A DNA stretch of 64,000 bases from Flavihumibacter soli (GTDB taxonomy: Bacteria > Bacteroidota > Bacteroidia > Sphingobacteriales > Sphingobacteriaceae): positions 1 to 64,000 of the forward strand of contig NZ_JAAFZB010000095.1 in assembly GCF_010692725.1 (NCBI RefSeq). The letters are read 5' to 3'. This document shows, one piece after another, positions 46,816 through 55,473 of this stretch (the stretch's first letter is position 1; every line of letters starts with the position of its first letter). The notes under the pieces are model-generated. The model saw only the letters and a program-made list of their open reading frames with translations. It made no database searches and was not told the DNA's origin. A program made the translations under genes and the position numbers.

Positions 46816-48096
46816 TTAGTAATGACATTTACCGCATTCCAAACCGCCTAAAACGGCTGCAGTAACTTTTTGACCCTTCTTCAACTGATCGTGTGCCGCC
46901 ATTAATTTGTCATAATGAGCATTGTCTTTATGATTAACCTCAGTTTCTTTATGGCAATTGATACACCATTTCATCGTTAAAGGAGAGTACTGGTAAACTT
47001 CTTCCATGGTCTGGATCGGACCATGACATTTCTGACATTCAATTCCAGCCACCTTCACGTGCTGTGAGTGATTGAAATAAGCAAAGTCAGGAAGATTGTG
47101 GATACGAACCCATTCAATCGGTTTCTGATTGTTACCATAAACACGGGTCTCAGGATTATAGTCCAGCGCCTTGTAGATCTTCATAATCTCAGGAGAGATC
47201 TCACCATCATATTTATCCGTTGCCTGAACATAGTTATGGCAGTTCATACAAACGTTTGCCGATGGTATCGAAGCGTTCTTCGATTTGAAAGCACCTGTAT
47301 GACAGTACTGGCAATCAATCTTGTTCACACCTGCATGCAGCTGGTGTGAAAATTTAATCGGCTGAACAGGCTGGTAGCCGGTATTAACTCCAGTATTCCA
47401 CATGGTTTTCCATCCGGCAGTTCCCAGGAAAATAATAGCCAGCAGAACCACGAAGAAGATGAACTTCTTGTTTTTGCTCAGCTTTTTCAAACCTGCAAAA
47501 CGATCTTTCTGAATTTCTTCCTCCTCTTCCGTGATGAGGCCCTGCTTTTGAAGCATCACGCGCTCAAGGGTATGTATAACCCGGTTTAAAACCAGGATAA
47601 CAAGGAATGCAATAACAATTACCGCGAGTAGTCCGAAAAGCATAAAGTTGCTCACTTCTCCGTCAGCAGCCGCATCCTTACCCTCAGGACCTCCCGGAGG
47701 AACAGGTGCTCCCGCAGGTTTCTCACCTTCCGCCTTTATATAAGCGTAGATGTTTTTAACGTCGTCGTCAGAAAGCTCAGGAAAGGCAGTCATCATGGCC
47801 GGCTTGTACTGGTCAAACAAGGCCTTAGCTGCAGGATCTCCACTGGCGATCATTGAAGGGGCGTTTTTTGTCCACTTAAGCAGCCATGCTTCATCATGAC
47901 GCTCATGTACACCTTTTAAAGCCGGACCGATCACCTTTTTATCAATACCATGACAAGCAGTACATTTCTGCTTGAAAATAGCCGCTCCCGCTCCCGCATC
48001 CTGTGCAAAGGACATGGTAACTGAGGCAATACTGAGGGAGGAAATTAAGATCAGTGACTTGGTAACACTTCTAAAAAACAATGAGATGCTTCTCAT
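46816..48096 (-). CDS. actA: Alternative complex III multihaem cytochrome c subunit ActA
   Basis: 426 residues with a signal peptide and six CxxCH motifs. The first (CTACH) lies in an N-terminal cytochrome c domain (about 28-130). A membrane helix follows near 155-175 and a second near 215-235. Five motifs (CQYCH, CMNCH, CQKCH, CINCH, CGKCH) form the C-terminal pentahaem part. It is the first gene of the ACIII-oxidase block; an exact TAnnTTTG box lies 82 bases upstream. The extra N-terminal haem domain is noted as a finding. Confidence 0.93.
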   Translation of the reverse strand: MRSISLFFRSVTKSLILISSLSIASVTMSFAQDAGAGAAIFKQKCTACHGIDKKVIGPALKGVHERHDEAWLLKWTKNAPSMIASGDPAAKALFDQYKPAMMTAFPELSDDDVKNIYAYIKAEGEKPAGAPVPPGGPEGKDAAADGEVSNFMLFGLLAVIVIAFLVILVLNRVIHTLERVMLQKQGLITEEEEEIQKDRFAGLKKLSKNKKFIFFVVLLAIIFLGTAGWKTMWNTGVNTGYQPVQPIKFSHQLHAGVNKIDCQYCHTGAFKSKNASIPSANVCMNCHNYVQATDKYDGEISPEIMKIYKALDYNPETRVYGNNQKPIEWVRIHNLPDFAYFNHSQHVKVAGIECQKCHGPIQTMEEVYQYSPLTMKWCINCHKETEVNHKDNAHYDKLMAAHDQLKKGQKVTAAVLGGLECGKCHY

Positions 48097-48178
48097 ATTG
48101 AGTATTTTATGCTAAAATTTGAAAGTGATAAATAGAAAAGTTGATAATTACGAGTATTTACCAACATTTTTCGGTTGA

Positions 48179-48186
48179 CAAAAGTA
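48179..48186 (-). promoter_or_regulatory. Candidate -7 box of the ACIII-oxidase operon
   Basis: TACTTTTG on the minus strand, an exact TAnnTTTG match, 82 bases before the actA ATG. A -33 TTTG at normal spacing was not seen. The rest of the 480-base gap (48097-48576) holds no convincing gene. Confidence 0.4.
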
Positions 48187-48576
48187 TGCTTTATTCAAGT
48201 AACGGTGACATTTTGATGACCTATATTACTAATTTATAATCGTTCTAAATAATCACGAAAACGTCACTTACTAGCTCATGAAAGTGGTTTTTTCAATAGT
48301 GTACGAATGACAATAGCAACCAGCGAATAATGATGAGCAATGACCAATAAACCGTCGAAAGGAAAAGAATAATTGAACAGTGACCTGTCGACAAACCGTT
48401 AAAGTATACCAGGATAATATTATAATAAACAAAGAGTAAAGAACAAGGACTCAAACAAATAGCAAAACAAAGGTCAGTCTCTGTTTTAATATATGAACAT
48501 AAATTCTTATTCCTTACTCTATTATTTTTTGTTTATGCCTTGCTTACTGAACCTTGCAGAAAATAAGCCAGCACCA

Positions 48577-49557
48577 CTACTGCTTCAGCACCCAGGCAAA
48601 GATCAGGGGAGCTACAATGGTCGCATCCGACTCCACGATAAATTTTGGCGTATGTATATCCAGTTTTCCCCAGGTGATCTTTTCATTAGGAACAGCACCG
48701 GAATATGAACCGAAAGAAGTTGTTGAATCTGATATCTGGCAGAAATAACTCCAGAATGGTATGTTTTCCATTTCCATATCCTGGTAGAGCATGGGTACCA
48801 CGCAGATGGGGAAATCGCCGGCAATACCCCCTCCTATCTGGAAGAAGCCTATTCCTTTACCGGATGAGTTATTGATATACCAGTCAGCCAGCCAGCCCAT
48901 ATATTCGATACCGCTCTTCATAGTAGAGGCTTGTAACTCGCCTTTCATCACATAAGAAGCAAAGATATTCCCCATTGTAGAATCTTCCCAGCCCGGAACA
49001 ACGATCGGCAGGTTCTTTTCGGCTGCAGCCAGCATCCATGAATTCTTCGGATCGATCTCGTAATATTGTTCAAGGTCGCCGCTCAACAGCATTTTATACA
49101 TAAATTCATGCGGGAAATAACGCTCACCTGAATCATTGGCATCCTTCCATATCTTGTGAATATGTTTCTGAAGCCTCCGGAATGCTTCCTCTTCAGGAAT
49201 ACAGGTATCAGTAACCCGGTTATAGTGATTCTCTAAAAGATCCCATTCATCCTGAGGACTCAGATCACGATAGTTCGGTACGCGCTTATAGTAGGAATGG
49301 GCAACAAGGTTCATAATATCCTCTTCCAGGTTGGCACCCGTACAGGAAATGATAGACACCTTATCCTGGCGGATCATCTCAGCAAGTGAAATGCCGAGTT
49401 CAGCGGTACTCATCGCACCGGCCAGGGTGATCATCATTTTACCACCCTCATCCAGGTGGGTTTCGTATCCTTTAGCCGCGTCCACCAGCGCCGCAGCGTT
49501 GAAGTGCAGGTAATTTCTCTCAATAAATTGGGATATAGGTCCTCTTTGAATGCTCAT
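48577..49557 (-). CDS. Deoxyhypusine synthase-like protein
   Basis: 326 residues of the DHS fold, e.g. VVPGWEDSTMGN, GGGIAGDFPICVVPM, and the active-site motif PNEKITWGK with the lysine K298 equivalent to the imine-forming lysine of eukaryotic DHS. Eukaryotic and archaeal DHS modify eIF5A/aIF5A; bacteria lack that substrate, and some bacterial members make homospermidine or have unknown roles. It stands alone; a TAnnTTTG box lies 20 bases upstream. Reaction unproven. Confidence 0.85.
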   Translation of the reverse strand: MSIQRGPISQFIERNYLHFNAAALVDAAKGYETHLDEGGKMMITLAGAMSTAELGISLAEMIRQDKVSIISCTGANLEEDIMNLVAHSYYKRVPNYRDLSPQDEWDLLENHYNRVTDTCIPEEEAFRRLQKHIHKIWKDANDSGERYFPHEFMYKMLLSGDLEQYYEIDPKNSWMLAAAEKNLPIVVPGWEDSTMGNIFASYVMKGELQASTMKSGIEYMGWLADWYINNSSGKGIGFFQIGGGIAGDFPICVVPMLYQDMEMENIPFWSYFCQISDSTTSFGSYSGAVPNEKITWGKLDIHTPKFIVESDATIVAPLIFAWVLKQ

Positions 49558-49576
49558 AATCTTTTTGTTAAAAGGC

Positions 49577-49584
49577 CAAAAATA
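49577..49584 (-). promoter_or_regulatory. Candidate -7 box of the DHS-like gene
   Basis: TATTTTTG on the minus strand, an exact TAnnTTTG match, 19 bases before the ATG. No -33 element was found. Confidence 0.4.
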
Positions 49585-49811
49585 GCTATTTGGTTTTGAT
49601 GCCCGAATGATAATTCGGATTAGAGGAAAGTTTGGGCCCTTTAAGGCACTATTACGACGAGATTAAGACCGCCTTCTTCATTATTATATTACATTCCTGT
49701 TTGCTATTGAATACCCGGTAGAATTTCTCAAACATAGAATAGAATAACTATTTCCTGTGATTGACAGAATATTCTATCTTGCTTGTGCATAATGCACCCC
49801 CCATACTTAAC

Positions 49812-51467
49812 ATGAACCCAAACTTAAAATACCTCGTCTTCGCCACTATCGCCACCTTAAGTTCCTGCAAACAGAACGCATCCGTCACCAATAACCAGGA
49901 CGGCTTGCAGGCATTCAGTGCCGACAGTATGCGATTGCATGTCGCCGCGCTTTCCCATGATTCAATGCAGGGCCGTAAACCATTCACCGAAGGCGAGACG
50001 AAAACCATCGCGTATCTCCAAAAGGAGTTCAAGGCTCTCGGTGTGGAACCGGGTAATGGCAGCAGTTATCTGCAGGAAGTACCCATGGTCAATATTAAAA
50101 CCACAGCTGAGCCTGTTATGAAAGTTACGACTTCGAAGGGCAGCTTCAGCCTGAAAGGATTGGAGGATTATGTGATCTGGACAGATCAGATAAAGGATAA
50201 GGTAGACCTCAGCAACACAGAAGTAGTATTTGCCGGTTACGGTGTGGTTGCGCCCGAAGCTAACTGGAACGACTATGATGGCATCGATGTGAAAGGAAAG
50301 ATCGTGATGGTCATGGTGAATGATCCGGGGTACTGGAGCGGGGATTCTTCCCTCTTTAAAGGTCAAAACATGACCTACTATGGCCGCTGGACTTATAAAT
50401 TTGAAGAAGCAGCGCGGCAGGGCGCTAAGGGCTGCCTGATTGTACACGAGACGAAAGCAGCAAGTTATCCCTTCGCCGTCGTTCAGAATAGCTGGAACAC
50501 ATCCCGCCTTCGTTTAGATGACCGCGGGAAGAACAAGAAATACACGGATATTAACGGCTGGCTTTCCTTGCCAGCTGCAAAGAAGCTGATTGCCGCAGCC
50601 GGGAAGGACACGACAAACTTTTTCGCAATGGCTGACAAGCCCGGGTTCAAGCCCATTACTCTGGACCTGAAACTGACGACCAGCCTGAAAACAGAACTGA
50701 CATTTAATAAATCCCATAACGTGATCGGCAAAATAACGGGATCTACCCGTCCGGAAGAAGTGATTATTTATACCGCACACTGGGATCATCTTGGCATCGG
50801 AAAACCGGATGCAACTGGTGACACCATCAACAACGGCGCACTGGACAATGCAAGCGGCACCGCCGCCTTGCTGGAACTCGCACGCGCTTTCAACAGCCTG
50901 CAACCCAAACCGGAAAGAACGATAGTGTTCCTGGCGGTCACTGCCGAAGAGCAGGGACTGTGGGGCTCGGCCTATTATGCGCAAAACCCCGTTTACCCGG
51001 TTGACAAAACCGTTGCGAACATCAATATTGACGGGGTTAACCCCTTTGAAAAAACAAAGGATATTATTATCGTCGGCAAAGGCCAGTCAGACCTGGAAGA
51101 CTACCTGAAGGAGGAAGCTGAAAAAGCAGGTCGTGAGTTAGCTTTTGAAACACACCCCGAGGCCGGGCATTATTACCGTTCAGATCATTTCAACTTCGCT
51201 AAAGTCGGCATCCCCGCACTCTATACATCAAATGGGGTACAGGTGATCGGAAAAGACAAGGCATATGGAGAAAAACTTGATGCAGATTATACCGAAAAGA
51301 ATTACCATCGCCCTTCTGATGAGTATCACGAAGATACCTGGACCTTTGAAGGCGGGATCGAAGACTTAAAACTACTATTCCAGGTAGGAAAGAGACTTGC
51401 ATACGGGGACAAAGTTCCCGCCTGGAAAGACGGCTCTGAATTTAAGGCGATCAGGGATAAGAAATAA
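49812..51467 (+). CDS. M28 family zinc aminopeptidase lipoprotein
   Basis: 551 residues from ATG 49812, which gives a lipoprotein signal (C19, TLSSC); a TTG 51 bases upstream adds a non-signal leader. A PA-like insert (GVVAPEANWNDYDGIDVKGK) precedes the metallopeptidase with zinc ligands in AHWDHLG, GALDNASG, TAEEQGLWGS, INIDG and YYRSDHFNFAK. It probably trims N-terminal residues from peptides in the periplasm or at the surface. The beta-barrel gene follows 65 bases later. Confidence 0.92.
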   Translation: MNPNLKYLVFATIATLSSCKQNASVTNNQDGLQAFSADSMRLHVAALSHDSMQGRKPFTEGETKTIAYLQKEFKALGVEPGNGSSYLQEVPMVNIKTTAEPVMKVTTSKGSFSLKGLEDYVIWTDQIKDKVDLSNTEVVFAGYGVVAPEANWNDYDGIDVKGKIVMVMVNDPGYWSGDSSLFKGQNMTYYGRWTYKFEEAARQGAKGCLIVHETKAASYPFAVVQNSWNTSRLRLDDRGKNKKYTDINGWLSLPAAKKLIAAAGKDTTNFFAMADKPGFKPITLDLKLTTSLKTELTFNKSHNVIGKITGSTRPEEVIIYTAHWDHLGIGKPDATGDTINNGALDNASGTAALLELARAFNSLQPKPERTIVFLAVTAEEQGLWGSAYYAQNPVYPVDKTVANINIDGVNPFEKTKDIIIVGKGQSDLEDYLKEEAEKAGRELAFETHPEAGHYYRSDHFNFAKVGIPALYTSNGVQVIGKDKAYGEKLDADYTEKNYHRPSDEYHEDTWTFEGGIEDLKLLFQVGKRLAYGDKVPAWKDGSEFKAIRDKK

Positions 51468-51532
51468 CATTCGAATCAATCCCGCCAAATGATATCAAAT
51501 CGACTCTCAAACAAAAGTTTATCTTCGCCGCG

Positions 51533-52678
51533 ATGAAAAAAAATTCTACTTGTCTCCTCCTTTTCTTAGCTGGTATATTTTTACTATCCTCCGAAGTCTA
51601 TGCTCAGAAAAAACTGATTAAAAAGCTGTTCGGCGGCGGCAGCGACAGCACACGTTCCAGCAGTTTTGTACCCCTGCCTGCTATTGCCTATTCACAGGAA
51701 ACGAGCCTGGAATTCGGTCTGCTGACTCTCTACTCATTCTATACCGACCGGGAGGATACCCTGACTAGAAATTCATCTGTTCAGGGCCTTGCAACCTATA
51801 CCACTCAAAAGCAGGTCAACTTGAAACTGCAAACAGATTACTGGACCCCGCAAAACCGCTACCACTATTTTAACGAGATCCGCTATAAGGACTTTCCGTT
51901 CAGCTTTTACGGCATAGGTGATCAGACAAGGGAGTCAGATAAACAAACCGTCACCCAGAAACTTTTTCGCTTTGCCGTTGAGGCTGAAAAAAAGATGGGT
52001 CGCTCATCCTATACAGGTATCACCGGCCGTTTCGAAAATTATCGTTTTGAATACCCTATTGATTTCGCTGAGGTATCAGACCAGATTCTATTCAGTGGAA
52101 CAGACGGTGGAAAGGTATTATTCCTTGGTCTATCCCAGAATATCGATAGCCGCAACAACAATACTTATCCAACAGCCGGAACGTTTATTGGCCTGAATTA
52201 TTCCTACGCACCCGATCTGTTCGGTGGCGAGAACTTTTCAGGAACCCTGACCAAATTTGACCTGCGCACCTTTAAATCCCTGAACCGGGAAACAGTGATC
52301 GGTTTTAATGCAAATTACCAGACCCTTCAGGGTGATAATACGCCTTTTTATCTGCTGCCGCAGCTAGGCAATGACCAAATGATGCGTGGCTATTATACCG
52401 GTCGCTACCGCGATCAGAGCCTATTGGCCGCACAGGCCGAACTCCGCTACCGTTTTCATCCCCGCTTTGGCGTGGTAGGCTTCCTTGGAGGAGGTACGGT
52501 TTACGCCAACGGAAACCTGAACCTGAAATCACTGAAACCATCCTACGGCGGTGGAATGAGGTATTTCTTTGATGTTGAAAGGGGCCTTAGTATTCGCCTT
52601 GACTATGGCGTGGGCGAAAAAAGACCGGGAGAAGAAAGACAGACGGGGTTTTATGTATCGTTGGGAGAGTCTTTTTAA
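51533..52678 (+). CDS. BamA/TamA-like outer-membrane beta-barrel protein
   Basis: 381 residues with a signal peptide ending VYAQ (about residue 25). The body alternates beta strands and carries the barrel signature MMRGYYTGRYRDQSLLAAQA, close to the RGY/F-RD loop of the Omp85 family, and ends in a terminal Phe (LGESF). No POTRA domains are present, so it is a barrel-only relative. The exact function is not known. TATCTTCG, one base off the -7 consensus, lies 5 bases before the ATG. The stop codon falls in register with the octamer tract that follows. Confidence 0.8.
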   Translation: MKKNSTCLLLFLAGIFLLSSEVYAQKKLIKKLFGGGSDSTRSSSFVPLPAIAYSQETSLEFGLLTLYSFYTDREDTLTRNSSVQGLATYTTQKQVNLKLQTDYWTPQNRYHYFNEIRYKDFPFSFYGIGDQTRESDKQTVTQKLFRFAVEAEKKMGRSSYTGITGRFENYRFEYPIDFAEVSDQILFSGTDGGKVLFLGLSQNIDSRNNNTYPTAGTFIGLNYSYAPDLFGGENFSGTLTKFDLRTFKSLNRETVIGFNANYQTLQGDNTPFYLLPQLGNDQMMRGYYTGRYRDQSLLAAQAELRYRFHPRFGVVGFLGGGTVYANGNLNLKSLKPSYGGGMRYFFDVERGLSIRLDYGVGEKRPGEERQTGFYVSLGESF

Positions 52679-52783
52679 TGTGCTAATGGGATAATATGCT
52701 AATGTGGTAATGGGGTAATGGGTTAATATGATAATATGTTAATGTGATAATATGTTAATGTGATAATATGTTAATGTGATAAG
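52676..52783. repeat. Octamer-phased TAAT tract
   Basis: Thirteen successive 8-base units end in TAAT (the last in TAAG), e.g. ATGTTAAT and GTGATAAT. The last part is three perfect 16-base copies of GATAATATGTTAATGT (52730-52777). The stop codon TAA of the beta-barrel gene plus the next T is in the same 8-base phase. No protein is encoded across it. Confidence 0.9.
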
Positions 52784-52827
52784 GCATAGCATATATCCCA
52801 TTGTCTTCTAGGGCAAACATATTTGAT

Positions 52828-52912
52828 CCGTAGAAATGGTTATGCCGCCTACGGGGCATTGTAAATTTTGGTAAATCTTTTCTACCAACCTGTAGCCCCT
52901 ACCGGGGCAAAA
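52828..52912. repeat. Two-hairpin intergenic repeat with CCTACGGGGCA-type core
   Basis: The segment holds two similar GC hairpins: TGCCGCCTACGGGGCA and GCCCCTACCGGGGC. They are separated by an AT-rich stretch with TTGGTA...TACCAA inverted ends and preceded by CCGTAGAAATGG. From memory, sequences with TCTACCAACCTGTAG and CCTACGGGGCA cores recur between genes in many Sphingobacteria and Chitinophagia genomes. It fills most of the gap between the octamer tract and the dipeptidase gene. Confidence 0.7.
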
Positions 52913-52997
52913 AGAGTGATGATTATTGCCCTAAAGATCCGTCAATAAGCTAATTAGACAAATATTTCTGGAATTGCAGAAATTCTTACCTTACGGC

Positions 52998-54209
52998 ATG
53001 AATTCAATCCATATTCTAAAGAGATCCGCAGCCGCTATTTTCCTGCTCTTTTTTACCATTCAAACAGCCCAGAGCCAGGACTACAAAGAAGTTCATCAAA
53101 AGAACATCCTGATCGATACCCATAATGATATTCTGACCACTGCCTTTTCGGATGGTGTAAGCTTTGATCAGGACCTGAAAGGCCGGACACATTCAGACCT
53201 GAAGCGAATGAAGCAGGCCGGGATGGATGTCCAGGTCTTCTCTGTCTGGTGCGACGGCAAGCGGGCCAACCCTTTTGCCTATGCCAATCGTCAGATTGAT
53301 ACACTTTACGCCTGGGCTGCGCGCAATCCGAAAGACATGATGCTTGTGAAAACGCCGGCCGACCTGAACAGGGCGGTAAAGGAACAGAAACTCGGCGCGA
53401 TGATCGGCGTGGAAGGCGGCCACATGATAGAAAATAGCCTGGAAAACCTGGATAAATTATTCGAGCGCGGTGCCCGCTACATGACCTTAACCTGGAATAA
53501 TTCAACACCGTGGTCCAGCTCGGCAATGGATGAAAATATGCCGGCAAAATCACCGCTATCCGGTGAAAGCGCGCCAAGAAAAGGCCTGACCGACTTTGGC
53601 AAACAGATAGTACAAAGAATGAATAAGCTCGGAATGATGGTCGACCTATCGCATGTGGGCGAACAGACATTCTGGGACGCGATTAAAACGGCCAGCAAGC
53701 CGGTCATCGTGTCGCACAGTAATTGCTTTCAACTCTGCCCGGTATCACGGAATCTCAAGGATGACCAGATCCTCGCAATAGGTAAGAACGGAGGCATCAT
53801 CTGCCTGAATTTCTATTCCGGCTTCCTGTCTCCCGAGTACGAAAAGCTTGGCAGTGAGTTTGACCGCAAGCATAAAGCGGAGCGGGATTCCCTCTTAAAA
53901 ATCAATTCCGAGCCTTACTTTGCCAATGAATTCCTGTTCAAAAAGTATGCTACTGAAGTGCAGCAACTGCGGCCGAACTACACGGCTATTGTTGATCACC
54001 TGGACCATATAGTGAAACTGATCGGTGCAGACCATGTTGGCTTCGGCTCAGACTTTGATGGCATTAACTCCACCCCGCAGGGCCTCGACGATATCACAGG
54101 TTATCCGCTCATCACGAAAGAACTTATTGCAAGGGGATATAGCAGGAAGGATATCGCTAAAATAATGGGCGGGAATTTTATACGGGTGTTTAAGGAGAAT
54201 ATGAATTGA
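52998..54209 (+). CDS. Secreted membrane dipeptidase (family M19)
   Basis: 403 residues from ATG 52998; the TTG 24 bases upstream is not needed. A signal peptide ends near AQSQ. Renal-dipeptidase motifs are present: LIDTHNDIL (zinc ligands H, D), MIGVEGGHMIEN (bridging E), MVDLSHVG (H), KPVIVSHSNC (H) and HVGFGSDFDG (D). It hydrolyses dipeptides with zinc in the periplasm. The gene lies between the repeat cluster and the DUF3828-like gene. Two octamer units follow its stop codon. Confidence 0.93.
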   Translation: MNSIHILKRSAAAIFLLFFTIQTAQSQDYKEVHQKNILIDTHNDILTTAFSDGVSFDQDLKGRTHSDLKRMKQAGMDVQVFSVWCDGKRANPFAYANRQIDTLYAWAARNPKDMMLVKTPADLNRAVKEQKLGAMIGVEGGHMIENSLENLDKLFERGARYMTLTWNNSTPWSSSAMDENMPAKSPLSGESAPRKGLTDFGKQIVQRMNKLGMMVDLSHVGEQTFWDAIKTASKPVIVSHSNCFQLCPVSRNLKDDQILAIGKNGGIICLNFYSGFLSPEYEKLGSEFDRKHKAERDSLLKINSEPYFANEFLFKKYATEVQQLRPNYTAIVDHLDHIVKLIGADHVGFGSDFDGINSTPQGLDDITGYPLITKELIARGYSRKDIAKIMGGNFIRVFKENMN

Positions 54210-54228
54210 GATACACCGACCTTTCCAT

Positions 54229-54244
54229 AGGCTAATGGATTAAT
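54229..54244. repeat. Two further TAAT octamers
   Basis: AGGCTAAT and GGATTAAT, the same 8-base pattern as at 52676-52783, in the same position relative to a gene (after the dipeptidase stop, before the next start). Confidence 0.6.
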
Positions 54245-54258
54245 GGTAAAACACATCA

Positions 54259-54825
54259 ATGCTTATGAAAACAATTGCTTCGATACTATTGGCAGTGCTG
54301 CTTTTCACATTTATTGACAGCAAGGGTGCCCACCTGAATCCAGACCATACAACAAAGCCCTTAGAGGCCCCGAAAAAGGTAGTGCGCGATTTCCTGAAAT
54401 GGTACAAAGAAAACCGGGAGCGCCTGGGCACCTTCCGCCTGGTCCCCGTCAAACCGGGGGATACGACAAAATCTTACAGGGTTGACTTCAGGGAAACCGA
54501 AAAATATTTAAGCGAACTAAAGAAAAGCGGTTTTGTATCCGATCAGTACATCATTTCATTCCGGAAGTACTTCGAAACGGCTGATGCCAACCTGGCAAAA
54601 TATCCGCAGTACGATGGTCCGGCTGTAGGATTCGGCTTCGACCTTGTTCTTAAGGCACACGACTACGGCGAGATACTGGACCACCTCAATAAACTGAAAT
54701 TTGTTATTAAGCCAGTCAACGCCGACTCTACTAAGGTGTACGTGAGGTTCCCTACCGTAATTATGGCTTTAACGCTTAGCAGGTCAGGAAGTACCTGGTT
54801 GATAGATTCATTGGATTATGTGTAA
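54259..54825 (+). CDS. Secreted DUF3828-like protein
   Basis: 188 residues with a signal peptide; the ATG at 54265 gives a slightly better one and may be the true start. The segment KKVVRDFLKWYKENRERL and the later pattern resemble DUF3828-type proteins, and the C-terminal half is predicted alpha/beta. The resemblance is only partial. No enzyme motif is visible. It lies just before the left repeat of the GxxExxY unit. Confidence 0.55.
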   Translation: MLMKTIASILLAVLLFTFIDSKGAHLNPDHTTKPLEAPKKVVRDFLKWYKENRERLGTFRLVPVKPGDTTKSYRVDFRETEKYLSELKKSGFVSDQYIISFRKYFETADANLAKYPQYDGPAVGFGFDLVLKAHDYGEILDHLNKLKFVIKPVNADSTKVYVRFPTVIMALTLSRSGSTWLIDSLDYV

Positions 54826-54834
54826 TGAAGGTGG

Positions 54835-54877
54835 TTTCACGCAGAGCAAAATAAGAAGGCGCAAAGAGCGCAAAGAA
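54835..54877 (+). repeat. Left repeat of the GxxExxY unit
   Basis: TTTCACGCAGAG, then GCAAAATAAGAAG and the direct pair GCGCAAAGA / GCGCAAAGAA. It starts 9 bases after the DUF3828-like stop codon. The middle part reappears, inverted, at 63092-63112. Confidence 0.8.
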
Positions 54878-54948
54878 TTATCACAGTCTCCGCTTTAATC
54901 TTCACCCGAATAAATAAGAAGTAACGAAAAAGACGAAATATCTGCGCC

Positions 54949-55338
54949 CTAACCTGCTGTCTCTAAGTTATTCACAATGCGATGAAGGCCATCTTTTAAA
55001 ATCTTGCAATTGAAGTTTATCAATAGTCCCAGTTTTAGCTGTGAGATTTTCAGGTAAGTAAGTAATTGTGCGTAATGAACAGAAGCCAGAGATTCAATAG
55101 CTTTTACTTCGACAATAATTTTGTCTTCTACGACCATATCTAATCTGTAACCAACATCCATTCTAATCTCTTTATACACAAATGGCATTGGTACCTGCTG
55201 TCTGACCTCCAGGCCCATCTGTCTGAGATCATATGCAAGTGCATTCTCATAAGAAGATTCGAGCAAACCAGGCCCAATATTTTTGTGCAATTCGAGTGCT
55301 GCTCCGATAATTTGATATGAAAGATCATTTTCTGTCAT
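54949..55338 (-). CDS. GxxExxY protein (PD-(D/E)XK_3 family)
   Basis: 129 residues. The name-giving motif is G24-L-L-E27-S-S-Y30. A PD-(D/E)XK-type core follows with D67 (GYRLDMVV) and E77-V-K79 (IIVEVKAIE), then VHYAQLLTYLKISQLKLGLLINFN. The fold is that of restriction-type nucleases; biochemical function is unproven. The family is scattered across bacteria by horizontal transfer. The flanking inverted repeats make it likely to be part of a mobile or formerly mobile unit. Confidence 0.9.
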   Translation of the reverse strand: MTENDLSYQIIGAALELHKNIGPGLLESSYENALAYDLRQMGLEVRQQVPMPFVYKEIRMDVGYRLDMVVEDKIIVEVKAIESLASVHYAQLLTYLKISQLKLGLLINFNCKILKDGLHRIVNNLETAG

Positions 55339-55473
55339 TCTTTAAATTAAGAAAAACAGAAATTTTAACAAAGAGAGTTTGCCTGTGCCGCTCAGCAAAA
55401 TTCGGGTTATCTAATGCCATGACAAAACTTACGTTGCTTAAGCGAACGAATTTCTTATAGATTTACGTCAATA

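Noticed and set aside
48493-48708. Plus-strand frame overlapping the end of the DHS-like gene
   Set aside because: Antisense to the conserved C-terminus of the DHS-like protein and without motif.
53053-53670. 205-codon minus-strand frame inside the dipeptidase gene
   Set aside because: Rich in Arg, Pro and Ser as expected from antisense reading; the M19 motifs on the plus strand are clear.
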